NCBI GenBank assembly: GCA_010015745.1
Contig: ML978239.1
Coordinates: 62,001-126,000 of the forward strand
Length of the DNA: 64,000 bases
Direction: 5' to 3'
From: Setomelanomma holmii
Lineage: Eukaryota > Ascomycota > Dothideomycetes > Pleosporales > Phaeosphaeriaceae
Shown here: piece after piece, positions 23,706-34,892 of the stretch
Position numbering within the stretch: position 1 is the first letter of the stretch
How the letters are laid out: each line of letters starts with the position of its first letter
Program-made: the position numbers and the translations under genes
The notes under the pieces: generated by a model
Database searches by the model: none
Told to the model about the DNA's origin: nothing
What the model saw: the letters and a program-made list of their open reading frames with translations, nothing else

Positions 23706-24791
23706 ATGGCTTCAACTCCATCGGCGGTGCCAAAGCACCTCAACTTCATTACAGGGAACAAGAATAAGCTCGCCGAGGTATGTCTTGCCCCAATTTCCAG
23801 GCATTTTCCACTTTCACGTCGGCGACATTGCAAGGCTGCAGCATTGTGCAGGATGTCCGGGTAGCATTATTACCTTATCTCGCTGCAAGTCATCATGCTC
23901 GCCGACGTTTAATATCCATGCCATTCTACACCAAGAATCGTTCAGTTGGTCATTTCTGGGGTCTTTCTGTATATTCAATACGTCGAAGGTACGCTTAGAC
24001 GGCATCATTCGAGAGATACTGCGACCCAAGATTCTTTTCTCATTACGATGTTGATTCATTTTCTCTGCATGACTAAATCAACACACAGGTCCAAGCCATA
24101 CTCGACGGCGTGATCGAGCTACGCAACCAAAACATCGACCTCGTCGAAATTCAAGGCACAGTGGAAGAAGTCACAACAGACAAGGCACGGAGAGCTGCTG
24201 AAGCCGTAGGTTCCCCGCCTCCAGTCCATAGTCGAGGAAGCCTTCTGACGTCCGCACAGATAAAAGGCCCCGTCCTAGTTGAAGACACATGTCTCTGCTT
24301 CAAAGCCATGAACGACCTGCCAGGCCCATACATGTAAGTCTCCTAACGGAATCTCTCTCAACCTCAATTCTCGACCTTCCCATATCTTTGCCCACAATAC
24401 TAATCCCAATAGCAAATGGTTCATGCTCGCACTCGGCCCCCTCCAAATGCACAAGCTCCTTGAAGGCTTTGAGGACAAATCCGCGCAAGCAGTATGTACA
24501 TTCGCATACTGCGAAGGCCCAGGGCATGAGCCTGTGCTATTCCAGGGACGCACGGACGGTAAGCTGGTGCCGAGTCGAGGACCTACGGTGTTTGGTAAGT
24601 ACTTGTCTATTGTTTAGATTGTGATAGAAGATGGATGCTGATGAAATGTTTGCGAAGGCTGGGACTCATGTTTCGAGTATGAAAGCCAGACGTATGCGGA
24701 AATGGATAAGAGCGAGAAGAACAAAATCAGCCATCGCGGGAAAGCGCTGGATAAGCTGAAGGAGTGGTTGGCGCAGAAGGTCGAGGATTGA
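23706..24791 (+). CDS. HAM1: Inosine/xanthosine triphosphate pyrophosphatase (HAM1 family)
   Basis: Hydrolyses non-canonical ITP, XTP and dITP to monophosphates, cleansing the nucleotide pool in the cytosol. The model is 192 residues with exons 23706-23777, 24089-24205, 24260-24333, 24413-24594 and 24658-24791. Diagnostic segments in order: NFITGNKNKLAEV, QGTVEEVTTDKA, GPVLVEDTCLCF, PGPYIKWF, FQGRTDGKLVPSRGPTVFGW and the C-terminal ISHRGKALDKL. The junctions give a continuous Ham1 fold. The first intron is 311 bp, the longest I found in any gene of this window, and could hold regulatory sequence. Its 3' end nearly meets the convergent Fap7 gene (139 bases apart). Confidence 0.95.
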
Positions 24792-24930
24792 GACCAATTG
24801 TGACAAGGAAGCTTTTGTGGTATACCCCAGCGCCAGACGAAATATAGACACGAAATAGACTGGACTTGGACTTACATCATCAGCTAGTGCCCAATTCTCA
24901 AGTTTATCCTTCCACATCCACAGACTACGC

Positions 24931-25572
24931 TCACTTCCCTTCCCCCTCCCGGTCAGCACCACCATTATCCCTCCTCCACCCCTCAACCCACATCTCTACC
25001 CTTTCTAAATTCCCCTCCACATCCTCGTTACTCTCACTCCTCAACTCCACCACAATCTCCTCCTTATACGCCTCTCTCGCCTCATCCAGCAGCACCTGCA
25101 TGATCTCGCTGTCCATATTCTCTTCCAGTTTCTTGCCCTTGTACCCGCGGGCAGTCAGGCGATCGTATAATATTGTGGAATCGCACCGCAGAACGATGAC
25201 AAGATCGATCCAGCGCTCGGGGAAGAGGTCGCACGCGTGCCAGTCGAGGATGTAACCACCTTGGGAGTGGAGGGGGAGGGATTCGAGGTAATCTAGTAGC
25301 TGTTGGATAGTCCCGTCAGTCCAAATTCCATTTAACAGACAATTGGCAGCTACGTCAAATGTCCTGGCAAAGAGAAAGCTGCGCACCTTATCTTCATCAA
25401 CGATCAAACTCCCCGTCTCCTCATCTTTGCCTTCTTGGAACCCTTCGTCTTTGACTATCTGGTTCACAGAAAGATGCGTGAAGCCTGTCGCACGCGCTAA
25501 TTGCTCCGCATGTGTTGTCTTGCCTACACCAGGGGTGCCTGTGATTATGATATTCGGGTTCTTGCGCGCCAT
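24931..25572 (-). CDS. FAP7: Adenylate kinase isoenzyme 6 / Fap7 homologue
   Basis: P-loop ATPase/adenylate kinase that works with uS11 (Rps14) in late 40S subunit maturation, in nucleus and cytoplasm. The spliced model is 184 residues, exons 25387-25572 and 24931-25299. Walker A is GTPGVGKTT (residues 11-19); DWHACDLFPERW and VLRCDSTILYDRL match the family, and the lid is RGYKGKKLEENM. The 87-bp intron is a multiple of three and contains no stop, so the unspliced frame is also open; removing it joins DEDK to LLDYLES as in other Fap7 proteins, which supports splicing. The C-terminus is acidic and less conserved. Confidence 0.93.
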   Translation of the reverse strand: MARKNPNIIITGTPGVGKTTHAEQLARATGFTHLSVNQIVKDEGFQEGKDEETGSLIVDEDKVRSFLFARTFDVAANCLLNGIWTDGTIQQLLDYLESLPLHSQGGYILDWHACDLFPERWIDLVIVLRCDSTILYDRLTARGYKGKKLEENMDSEIMQVLLDEAREAYKEEIVVELRSESNEDVEGNLERVEMWVEGWRRDNGGADREGEGK

Positions 25573-26484
25573 GTTTGGTCTCTCGCCGCCCCGTCGTCGG
25601 AAGGCACGTATTGCTTTTTGTCGTTCGGATGACTTGATCGAGAATGGTATGATAGGTGCTATACAGGCCGCAGGTGGAATCGACGTGTTTGAAGACGGCT
25701 TTAGAGCGAGAAAGGTGCGTATGCGTGCAATTGCGTTTCGCGATCAAATTGTTGTCGCATTCCAACAAATTTCCAGCCGCCGAGGTTTTCCCGGTTGGAC
25801 CCCGCTACCCCGCGCTAGTCGTCGCTGTCAATTTGAACACAGATCTGCTTGCTGAAGGCTGATGACGCTTCGCCTCATGTGTGTCAAATCGGCCATACCT
25901 TGCCTTACGGGACATTAGACTACCATGGAGGTGATCGTTGGAATATATGTTAGTGACCAAATTATCGTGGAGAGTGGCTCGAAGACGTCCAATATGTAAG
26001 GGCCGGTCACAGACATGTCGGTAAGGTTTCGTCGTGCTTTGAAATGTCTTGAAAACTTTTGTTGTCATGGAACTACGTATCATTTCTCATCCTCCACAAA
26101 GAACCATCTTTACAATCGAGTCGCAAAACTCCACCCGAATGACGCCAAACATGCTAGTGATCGTGATGACTTTGAAAAAAGGAACCAGATGTGCTTAAGC
26201 AGGGGACCGTGGAGAGATTACACTGGAGCGATTCGCGATGAAAGCTACCGTGAAGCGTACGCACTACACCATCGCTGGCGACCATATCCAGCTCCCTCCT
26301 ATGCAGTATTACGCGTATATGAGACATGGAACGAGGTGTCAGACGGGTATGGAGGACGTAAAGGCTAGGTCGTAGACTCAATAAGGCGGTATAGCCACCT
26401 AAATGCGTTCTGATGCCGGCATCTAGATCGAAAGAACAAGCCCAATATCCTTAATTAAGGAAACCGCATCCGTAGATCAGCCGT
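25573..26484. other. Intergenic, upstream of Fap7
   Basis: About 0.9 kb between the Nap1 stop and the Fap7 start. Should hold the Fap7 promoter; nothing else recognisable. Confidence 0.45.
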
Positions 26485-27969
26485 TTAGCTCTGCTTGCAC
26501 TCAGCAGCCTCCTGCTTGGGTTTTGTGCCATCGTTCTAATTCCTTGTCAGCGTGCTTTCAGACGTTATTTTGATGTATAATCACGTACCTCGTCATCAGA
26601 CTCCTCGTCCTCGTCACGGTCATCGCTGAGCTCATCTTCATCCTCGTCGTCCTCGTCTTCAAACTCGCCCTCGTCGAAGTCTTCGATGTTCTCGTATTGG
26701 AGAGCCTCGCCGGTGAACCAATCGATTGCGCGGGGAATGAGCTTCTCCTTGATGTCCTCGCCGAGCTGGTAGTCGAGCTCGAGACGCTCCTCGATGTCGG
26801 AGGTGGCGTCGTCCTCATCCTGTGGGGGCTTGGGCGGGTCGAAGAAGTTGAAGAATGACTCTGTAGGGACGGTCTTCTTAACGACGCGTGTCTGCTTGGT
26901 GTCTGCAAGAAATTAGTATGAAAGCCATAAGAACACCGAATGCTGTACTCACTCTTGTTCCTCTGCTTCTTGCTCTCAATGCGAACAGTCAGGTCCTTGC
27001 CAGCCTTCCAGTCAATCTTGTCGCCCTCAGCGTGGTCATAGATGAAGTCGCCACCGTAGCCGTTCTCTTCTTGGTAGAAGTAGGTCTTGGTGATGGTTTT
27101 GTTGGTGAAGAACTCGTTATCATCAAAAGCGAAGATAAGTCGGAATCCAGGGCGGTCAAGGTACTCCATGCGGATGTCGGTCAGGCTCTTCAGCGCAGCC
27201 TCGTCCCGGTCTGTGATCATCTCCGCAAGCGAAATCTGGTTCTTCATAGCACTCAGCCAGAACTCTGGAATACCCTTGACGTCCTTGCCCTCATCCTTGT
27301 TGAGCTCAGTCTCGGACTTGTCCTCGTCCTCGTCCTCCTCATCCTGCTGCTCGCCGACCTTGACCTGCTCATCTGAAGGCTCGGTTGAACCGTTGACGAT
27401 CTTTGCGCGGGTCTCGTAGAGAGGTGTGAACTTGGCGAAGTACTTCTTCTCGAGCTGGAGAACCTCCTCTTGGAACTCTGCCTCGAGCTTCGAGTGCTCC
27501 TTCTGGACGCCCTTGAGGCCAGCAACGCGACGACGGACCGAGGCGGGGAGAGACTCAATGTAGCCACTTGACCGGCCAACTAGCGAGCCGAGCTTGTTCT
27601 GCATCATGGCGACGAGGGCAGGGTTGGCGGCGAAGAGACCGGCGGCAGTGCGCTCAAGATCCTCTACATGTTCGAATTAGCGGTCAGACCCTTCGCGACG
27701 GCGGGGTTGGAGGGGCAGGTCATAGGTATCGTGACATACCTTCCTTGATGGTGCCGACGCCGGGCTTTGTGGCGTGCGACGATATGGGAGCAGCATTTGC
27801 GGGTGTGTTCTGGGGGGTGCTGGTGACCGGGTGGTTAGCATCGGGGACGTCCATGGCGGTGGTGATTGAGATGTTGTGTGGAAGAGGCTCAAAAATTGTG
27901 TAGCGGGGCAAAAGGAACTTACGGAGCGGAGATGGAGTCCATCTTCTTATTGCGGATTGGCTCAGACAT
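26485..27969 (-). CDS. nap1: Nucleosome assembly protein Nap1
   Basis: Histone H2A-H2B chaperone that shuttles histones and assembles nucleosomes. The model is 400 residues in five exons: 27923-27969, 27740-27819, 26953-27663, 26589-26902 and 26485-26535. The N-terminus MSEPIRNKKMDSISAPTPQN is the typical filamentous-fungal start, which fixed the first two exons. The long dimerisation helix includes SGYIESLPASVRRRVAGLKG; the NAP core has FWLSAMKNQISLAEMITDRD and RLIFAFDDNEFFTNKTITKT; the segment TVPTESFFNFFDPPKPP follows. The C-terminal tail is a run of Asp/Glu that binds histone basic patches. Introns are 103, 76, 50 and 53 bp. Confidence 0.96.
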
Positions 27970-28795
27970 CTTGGCAGGAAATCGATGTCGATATGCAGGT
28001 GGCGGATTGTTGAGGTCAGTGGAGGTTGTTGGTGAGCGTTCTGCAGAAATGTTCGGCGGGTTGAGCGAGGGCCTGTTAGTCGCCTCTCTGTGTGACTAGT
28101 CAAGGCTAGCGGGACAGAGCGCAGCCGATTGTTTGGCTGGCTGTGAATGAAAACCGTCGGGGCCTGGAGACAAGGGAACGACTTGTTTGGAGCCTCGAGG
28201 GTTTTGAGCGTGTCGCGGGGCGAAAGCAGGATCTTGTGTGGTATTTGAATGCTTTACCGCTTGTTTCCTTAACGGGCGGCACGTGTGTCCAAACAAGCTG
28301 CACCACGACGTAGCGACTCAAGACGCCTGCTTCTGGCAGCGACACCTCGCAGCGTGCAGTAGGCCACCGCATCAGACTCTGCGCCATGGCCGTCTTTGGC
28401 CGCGTGGTACTTCGCGATACAACAAGAATGCACATGCCCTTGCTGCTATTGGCTACCCAGCGCCTTGTACCGGAAGAGTGGCCGACGACTCTTCTTCGCT
28501 ATTGCACCTCTTCCAGCCCCTGGTCAACAGCAGCAGAACAGCGACGCGCACACGGCTCCTCTCGATCGCAAGCTGTGTCTCTGCCGGCGTGGGCGCCATG
28601 CACGTTAGCCACCCCTGCCTTCTAGAACAACCCTGGAAGGCGCGAAATCTCTTAGCAAAAATTCACCTACGCCATCGTGCTTACCCTGCCCCAGAATTAG
28701 CAAGCGCGACGCATCAGCAAACACATGTTGGGATGCTAGCCAATTGTGAACAGCTCCGATTGCGAGTACTTCTCTATTTGCACGTCTAAGGGGTA
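27970..28795. other. Intergenic, upstream of Nap1
   Basis: 826 bases between the GPH transporter stop and the Nap1 start. A 183-codon plus-strand frame (28238-28789) and overlapping frames show no domain and are Cys/His/Arg-rich in the way of chance reading. Confidence 0.45.
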
Positions 28796-30881
28796 TCAAT
28801 AGTTCTGTATCCTCTTGAGTCGTCTTGTCGCCAACGCTGCCAGACATGCACAACACGCTCCAATGAAAAGACACACAGCAATCGCATTTGGCCCATCTGT
28901 CGAATGGTGCTCCTCCGGTGGTGCTTTTGAAAGCTCGGGGGACTTGCCCGGCTCCAGCAGCGAGAATACCACCCAAGATATCCCCGTGCCTACGAACTGG
29001 GGAAGGGTCGTGTAGAGATTCATGATGCCCAAGTACTTTCCAGAGCTCTCACCACCGGAGCTGGCTCCCTCTTTGCCGACATCTTCCAAACCGCCGTTGA
29101 GGTGTAAGGTGATAGGCGATTCGAGTTCGACGGAATTGCGGCCGACGTGGGAGTAGGCGTGGCCATTGCTGGAGAGGCGGTTGATCTCGACACCAAGGAA
29201 GGCGAACGGGGCCCAGCAGGCGACTGACCATGATCTGTTGGACTTTAGCATTTCATTCCTTTCTCCCGTGTCCGATGACGATCACTTACACGCCGCAGAC
29301 AGCAATGATGAAGGTTGCAGCTCTCAAGCTACGCACAAAGGGCGCAAAGACCATGGAGCTGGCGAATAGACAATGTGAAATAGTCCATGCAGTAAGCAGT
29401 GATGGCTTGTATTTCTCAAGTTGAGTAACGATCCCGGCAATGCTCTGGGGTGGACGAGGAGTGAAGCTAGGGGCTTTGTCGTCTTCAGGTGATTTCACGA
29501 AGAAAGGCAGGAGCACAGACATCACAAATGTGATGATACTGAAGGCAATGAGAGCCATGGACCCGATACGCCCTACCCTGCCAGTAAGATCACCGGCAGC
29601 TTTGACATCTGCAGGCGCGTCATATCGGAGGTAGACTTCGCCAACCCAGGTAGTACTGTAGAATAGGAATGGAAACCAGCCTGGATCCTTGTCAGCACTT
29701 CCCTTGCCCAATCCGAACCAACTCAACATACCTATCCATGCCCAAAACTGAACATAGCAAATCGCTTGAATCCCCCTAGGCAGATTCATAGCAGTCTCCG
29801 CAATCGTCTGCAGCACTTCCAAGGGACTGATCTTCTCCTCATCCTCTCCGTCCACCACCCTGACCTTCTCTGTAACAGCCCAGCTCGTCACACCCACAGC
29901 CAAACAAAGCGTCAACGCCGCCACTGCCGTAAGCTGCTTGAACTGCGTATCACCCAGCATTGGCCCAAACACACTTCTCAGATCAATCGCACCTGCCCCA
30001 TACCCAATTAACGAGCCCACCGCCACCATGCGACTTGCCCAACTACTTCCCTGCTGCTGTTTCGAAATCGGCAAAGTATCGACAATCAACCCCCTACAAC
30101 TCCCCTGCACCGCATTGATCGCAAAATCAATGCCGTATATGCTCAGCACTGCGACTAAAATCGTCTTGCTCTTGGCCACCTGCTCGTCCGCAACAAAATA
30201 CCGCACCACCTCTTTCGTCCACCCAAGTAATAAGAGGAACAAGGATACGAGAATTGTGCCACCAAACATGAACGGACGTCGCCGGCCCCAGCGCGAGGTC
30301 GAGCGGTCCGCGACGACACCGACGATGGGCTGCATTATGAGGCCTGAGAGTGGGCCTGCGACCCAGACGAGACTGATTTTGGATTTGGTGAGGCCGAGCT
30401 CGAGGAGGTAGGGCGTGCAGTAGGTCATTTCGACGTTCCATGTGAATCTGTAAAAGTTGTGAGTGCCATGCTCAGAGACGGTAGTGATGGTGTAGGTACT
30501 GGAGGCCGATAAGAGACGCCGTGAGCAGCGCCATTCGGATACTCTCAGACGAACCCTTGACACTGGGCGTGCCGCTCCATTGCGCAGCAGACGGCATGGT
30601 TGCCCTTTCCTTCCCAATCGCGCACCGAAGCGTGTCGCGGTGTCGCGGTGTCGCGTGTGCTGCTAATTCAATGCTCAAAGTTAAGGAAACGTGTCGGGTC
30701 GCATTGGGCGTGATTTCGGAATGCAGGGACAGATAGGAGCTAAGGGAGACGTGAGGATGAAGAAGGTCAAGGAGTAAATTGTTACATTAGGAAACGTATC
30801 TTCCTCGAGGGTCGTCGGCGCAAGGGGAACGTAAGCTCCAGCTCCGCCATGGCCCTTGGCTTGAGATGAGGGTCTAAACAT
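28796..30881 (-). CDS. Sucrose/alpha-glucoside proton symporter, GPH (SUT-type) family
   Basis: Plasma-membrane sugar/H+ symporter related to plant sucrose carriers and S. pombe Sut1. The model is 583 residues in exons 30786-30881, 30500-30609, 29732-30447, 29290-29680 and 28796-29234. The segment GLQFTWNVEMTYCTPYLLEL and the cytoplasmic loop RWGRRRPFMFGG are family signatures. About twelve hydrophobic spans are visible, with a charged central loop (VVDGEDEEKISPLE). The 51-bp intron between AWIG and WFPFLFY is a multiple of three and stop-free. The N-terminal exon (AYVPLAPTTLEED) was joined through a 176-bp intron with acceptor GGGAAG; this junction is the least certain, and a start at the ATG at 30597 is the alternative. 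Confidence 0.85.
30632..30655 (+). repeat. Short tandem repeat, GTGTCGCG x3
   Basis: Three perfect copies of an 8-base unit lie inside the proposed first intron of the GPH transporter, close to its acceptor. Read the other way they are CGCGACAC. Confidence 0.8.
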
Positions 30882-31822
30882 AGGTAGCTAGCGGGCCGTT
30901 GCCGGGAACCGAGTGCTTGGGTCGGCAGAAATGGTGCCGATGAGACAGCTGCTCGTTCAGAGTCAGTAACACGATGATCTCATAGATGTTGGCTTTCAAC
31001 TCTTCCTTTTGGCAGCTGTTCTGGGGTTGTCGTAACAGCTTCAAGATTGTCCCCGAAATATGGAAGCACGACGGAGTGCTCGTGAGCAAAATAACGCCAC
31101 GCGTCATTACGAGTAGTCTCCACATTGTTGACCGTGTATCCGTCTGGGCACCGTCTACGCACGTCCATCTCATCCAATTGGTAACAAATTTGTATCTTCG
31201 ATGACAGATCGCAAACCTAGCGCTAACGTGTTCTACAGTTGTCAAGAATTACCTCAGTGAGACTACCTTCGCAAAACCACAGCCCACCATCATCTACACG
31301 GCGAAGTACGCTTGCACACGCCGAACACCTTCGGCTTTGTACCTTGAGCGAATAGCGGACCAAGGTAAACCAGACGGTGTGCCACTGATGAGTCAAAGAG
31401 CTGGAGCCGAGTGCATAGCGTAAACCAAGATGGTGCAACAAAGCTGCAAACCAGAATTGCACAAGATTCATCAAGCTCAAGCTGATCTGAGAGTACATTA
31501 TTCTCACCCTGCGCAAGCCGATTTACCACGTTCTTTGCAAAGCGGCAGCGCCTCACATTTCGATCCTTGACGCTGTGCATTCGTCCGAAACGATACAGAT
31601 TCCGGTGGAGGATAGGACAGAACTAGCCTATTAGAGACAGGACTTAAGCGCTTGTGGTAATGTCTTAAAGCATACGTGCTATGTGCTTCGTGAATCTCAC
31701 TTCCTCATCTCGACTACTTCACAAGGACGAGGTTTCAACATGTCCAAGCGAACATTTACCGAGGCTGACTGCGTTGAGAAACATGTCAAAGCTTGTACTT
31801 CAGATCACACCCCCCACAACAC
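30882..31822. other. Intergenic, GPH transporter / HET pseudogene
   Basis: About 0.94 kb. Should include the transporter promoter at the left; the right side may be the eroded 5' end of the HET gene, but no HET N-terminal motif could be read. Confidence 0.4.
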
Positions 31823-33438
31823 ATTAACGAGGTGAATGGACGTGCACACACCGTTGGTGACAACCTGTACCGATTCCTTCGGGCCTATACAAATAGCCTA
31901 ATGGGCCTGTCCCTACGCAAGGAGAATGATTTCGCAAGAAGCTATGGATAGATGTCGTGTGCATCTAACTGTATCAAACAATCCGATACAAACGAGAGAA
32001 ATCATCAAGTTCGTCAAATGGGCGAGATTTACCGCAATGCATGTATTGTACTGGTCTGGCTCGGGAACCTCGACGACGACCTTAGGGACTTTTTCAAGGA
32101 ATTACGCAACGTCGTTGAAGCCTCTTCTATGAACAAACAAGAACCAGAGGATCCGCCATCGCCGTTGTCTGACGGGAAAAACATGGTATTTCATGAGGGC
32201 ATGAGACAATACATGGAGAAGCTTGGCCCAACCGGCAAACTACGTTTACAACGACATACGGCAGTTCTATACGCTGCACCATACTGGACTCGGGTATGGA
32301 TAGCCCAAGGAATTCTAGTACCTCGTGCATTCGGCGCGTGCATATTTGATGGCGACCGATTTTGGGAGATGCCTCCGTTGCAACCGCTGTTGACGGAAAT
32401 TACTAATGATTCTCAAGCCGATGACAGATTCAAAAGTCTCTGTCGAGAATACTTGTGGTGGAGAAACCCTGTTTTCATGCAAAGACGTGCCAACCAGGAT
32501 AGCTCGTTGTCATCTTTACTGTCTCAATTCGATTCCAGTGGCTGTCAGGATCCACGAGACCGAATTTTCGCCCTCCTCTCGCTCGCAGAACCTCGTCCTC
32601 TAATTAAAGTGGATTACAAGAAAGACCGAGCCTGTCTGTTTCGCGAGATTCTGGGCCAGTCACTGCAAGGCAAAGCTATCGATGACGTCTTAGCTTTGGG
32701 CGCAAAATTGATTGACGCTCTCGAACTACGTAAACCTTGCAGGAAGAGCCTATCATCTTGACGGTAACTTTCCATAGGCCAGCTCAAGGCCCAGTGGCAC
32801 CGCTCGTGTGGGCCAACTCGACTCTACGCTTCCCTGACCTGTTCGGCACAACGCAACGACCATATCGCGAACAACCTACGGTCTGCTTGTTTGTGGGAAT
32901 CTTCGATGGCAGCGACACACATGTTTTCGAATATGCGGTAGGAGAAACCAGTTCTGCTGTATTCGTGAGGTACGCTCGCGCCTACGACCACATGCAGGGA
33001 ACGCCTAAAGTAAGCGAGACGGCGAACACGTTCAAACACAAAGTAGTGCGTTTCCTTTGGCTTGATAGACCCAGTGAAGTCGTATACTATTTTCGAGGCG
33101 GCTTCAATAACTACAGCTCTCTTTGTGAGCCTTTCCTGGCAGAATGGAAACGTCCACTGATCGAGATACCGGGAAGAGAATCAAGCAACATCGAACCTCC
33201 TCAGATGTTACCAGCAAATCGACTCTGGAAGCTACAAGCTCCGTTTCTTACAATATTTCGGGAGATCAAAGCTGACATATTCTATTCACCTGAGGACTAC
33301 ATACATGACATCCTTGAATATATCAAACTCCATGGTGGATCTGAACCTCACCCAACGACATCTCGGCCATGTACGCATCGCTATGTTCTCGATGAAGAGC
33401 AAGAACAGGATAAGGAGCAAGTACAGGATGAGGAATAA
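31823..33438 (+). pseudogene. Heterokaryon-incompatibility (HET) domain gene, degenerate
   Basis: HET proteins trigger incompatibility reactions after hyphal fusion. Conserved pieces lie in order but in changing frames. VNGRAHTVGDNLYRFLRA is in one frame; the hallmark KLWIDVVCI (31939-31965) is in another; IKQSDTNERNHQVRQMGE then returns to the first. About 10 extra bases sit where ICINQ should read through, and an opposite shift lies just before KLWID. The frame continues with YRNACIVLVWLG and YWTRVWIAQGI (WVVQE in active families) to a stop at 32761. A further 230-codon stretch continues in a third frame to 33438, ending in a Gln/Glu/Asp-rich tail. No intron joins these frames cleanly. The start of the HET domain is missing. 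Confidence 0.75.
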
Positions 33439-34404
33439 GAACAGGATGAGGAGGAACACTCTAGCCACTCCCAATCACTCCAGTGTGAGTCCACGCTGAG
33501 CTATAGAGAGTGATGAGCAGTATGGGAGCTAGTGTTCCGGATATTCATCGCTTTGGGGTTCGTGTAGTCTCGAAGGCGTTTGGCTAGGAAGCTAAGCCTA
33601 AGCACAACTGCTTGGAAGGAAGGGTCATTTATGTACGTATCGGAAGTAGCAGGCGCTCCCTTCGCCTGAGGCGTTGTAGTGCCAGGTTGGCAACAAAGTG
33701 GAGCGTGATCAATGTCCTGAGGATTGGACCAATATATCGCGATGGGTCTGCGGAGGAAGCCACCAATTCAAAACTATACTTGGGTAAGGAGGGTCTTATG
33801 TGCTTGGGTCCAGCTTTTGTGTGTTAAAAGAGCAGCATTGCAGGACACAAACTACACGCCATGGAAGATATTGTATAAGCATAGAAGGCCAGGCAAAGTA
33901 AGCAGCTCCTTTTCTTGGCATGTCATACTGGAAAACCGACGCCCAGCCATGGGTATTCCAACGATGGATATTCTCGGTTCGACGGTTCGGTGGAGAATGT
34001 ATATTCCTTCCACGTGCCTGTGCCTACCGCCGTTCATCCATGACGATGTTGATAAGTTTCTGACAAGGGTTTGATTGTGACCGCAATGTGGGTGTGCCGT
34101 ATATGCCTTCTGCAGTCCTTGTCAATGTTTGTATCCACTATGCACATCAGAACTTTGATAGGTCGCAGAATGTGTCTGATCATATTTGATTGATCTTGGA
34201 AGGAGTCTTGATTGAGTTCGCCATTGTCATGGATTTTCCGAAAACAATGACACCGTGAACCAGCCTGAACATGCCATGAGAAAGAGTCCGAGCATGAATG
34301 TCTCCACTGTCATTCTCTCGTTCTTCGCCCGAGTTGCGCCGTGCCACCCTCACTCCATCGCTCATCTACCATTCGTTTTCATCCCCGGAGGTCGTGACGG
34401 AAAT
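33439..34404. other. Intergenic, HET pseudogene / eL33
   Basis: About 0.97 kb with no recognisable gene. The left edge continues the GAACAGGATGAGGAG-like repeats of the pseudogene tail; the right edge is the eL33 3' UTR. Confidence 0.45.
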
Positions 34405-34892
34405 TTATATCGAAGAAGGGTAAAGCATGACGCGGACGGAGGCACCGAAAGACTTGGGAGGGAGGTTGGACCTGAACTTGGCGCGAACGACGCCGCTGTT
34501 GCCGTGTGGCCGGGTGACCTTGCCCCAGATGACGCGGATCTTGGAGCCCTGGATAGCCCTCTGCGCACGGTAGACGTCTGCAGATACGTTAATCTTCCGC
34601 CTCCAATTGTCGTTGTCGGATTCCCTCTGTACGTACATGCTACGCGCTTACCGCAGTACCATTGTGCCGCGGCGGTATCGTCAACGCCCTCGAGCTTCAA
34701 CAGCGATGTGCCGGGGTTGGTATTGCGCTTTCTACGAATCGTGAGCGGTGATTCTACGTGCGATGCAGGACTCGTCATACCCTCGCTGGTAGCTGTGAGA
34801 TGTTAGCGATGCAATCAATTGCGTGTCGGCTCGGAGCGCACTCACGAAATGTGCTTTCCCTTGACGTAGAGGCGGTGGGACTTCTCAGACAT
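34405..34892 (-). CDS. rpl33: 60S ribosomal protein eL33 (L35a)
   Basis: Large-subunit ribosomal protein. The model is 108 residues in four exons: 34846-34892, 34781-34792, 34637-34731 and 34405-34577. It reads MSEKSHRLYVKGKHISYQR, then GKRNTNPGTSLLKLEGV, then QWYCGKRVAYVYRAQRAIQG, GSKIRVIWGKVTRPHGNSG and ends ASVRVMLYPSSI, matching yeast Rpl33 throughout. The second exon is only 12 nt, encoding the last base of a Ser codon, Tyr-Gln-Arg and two bases of Gly. Without it the protein frame and the conserved SYQRGKR cannot be obtained. Introns are 53, 49 and 59 bp. Confidence 0.96.

Noticed and set aside
28238..28789. 183-codon plus-strand open frame with overlapping frames
   Set aside because: No domain, composition like random reading (Cys/His/Arg-rich), no convincing start context, and other phases are equally open.
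31952..32761. Reading the HET region as an intact 269-residue gene starting at MSCASNC
   Set aside because: The hallmark KLWIDVVCI lies just upstream in another frame and the protein would begin in mid-domain, so a pseudogene is the better explanation.
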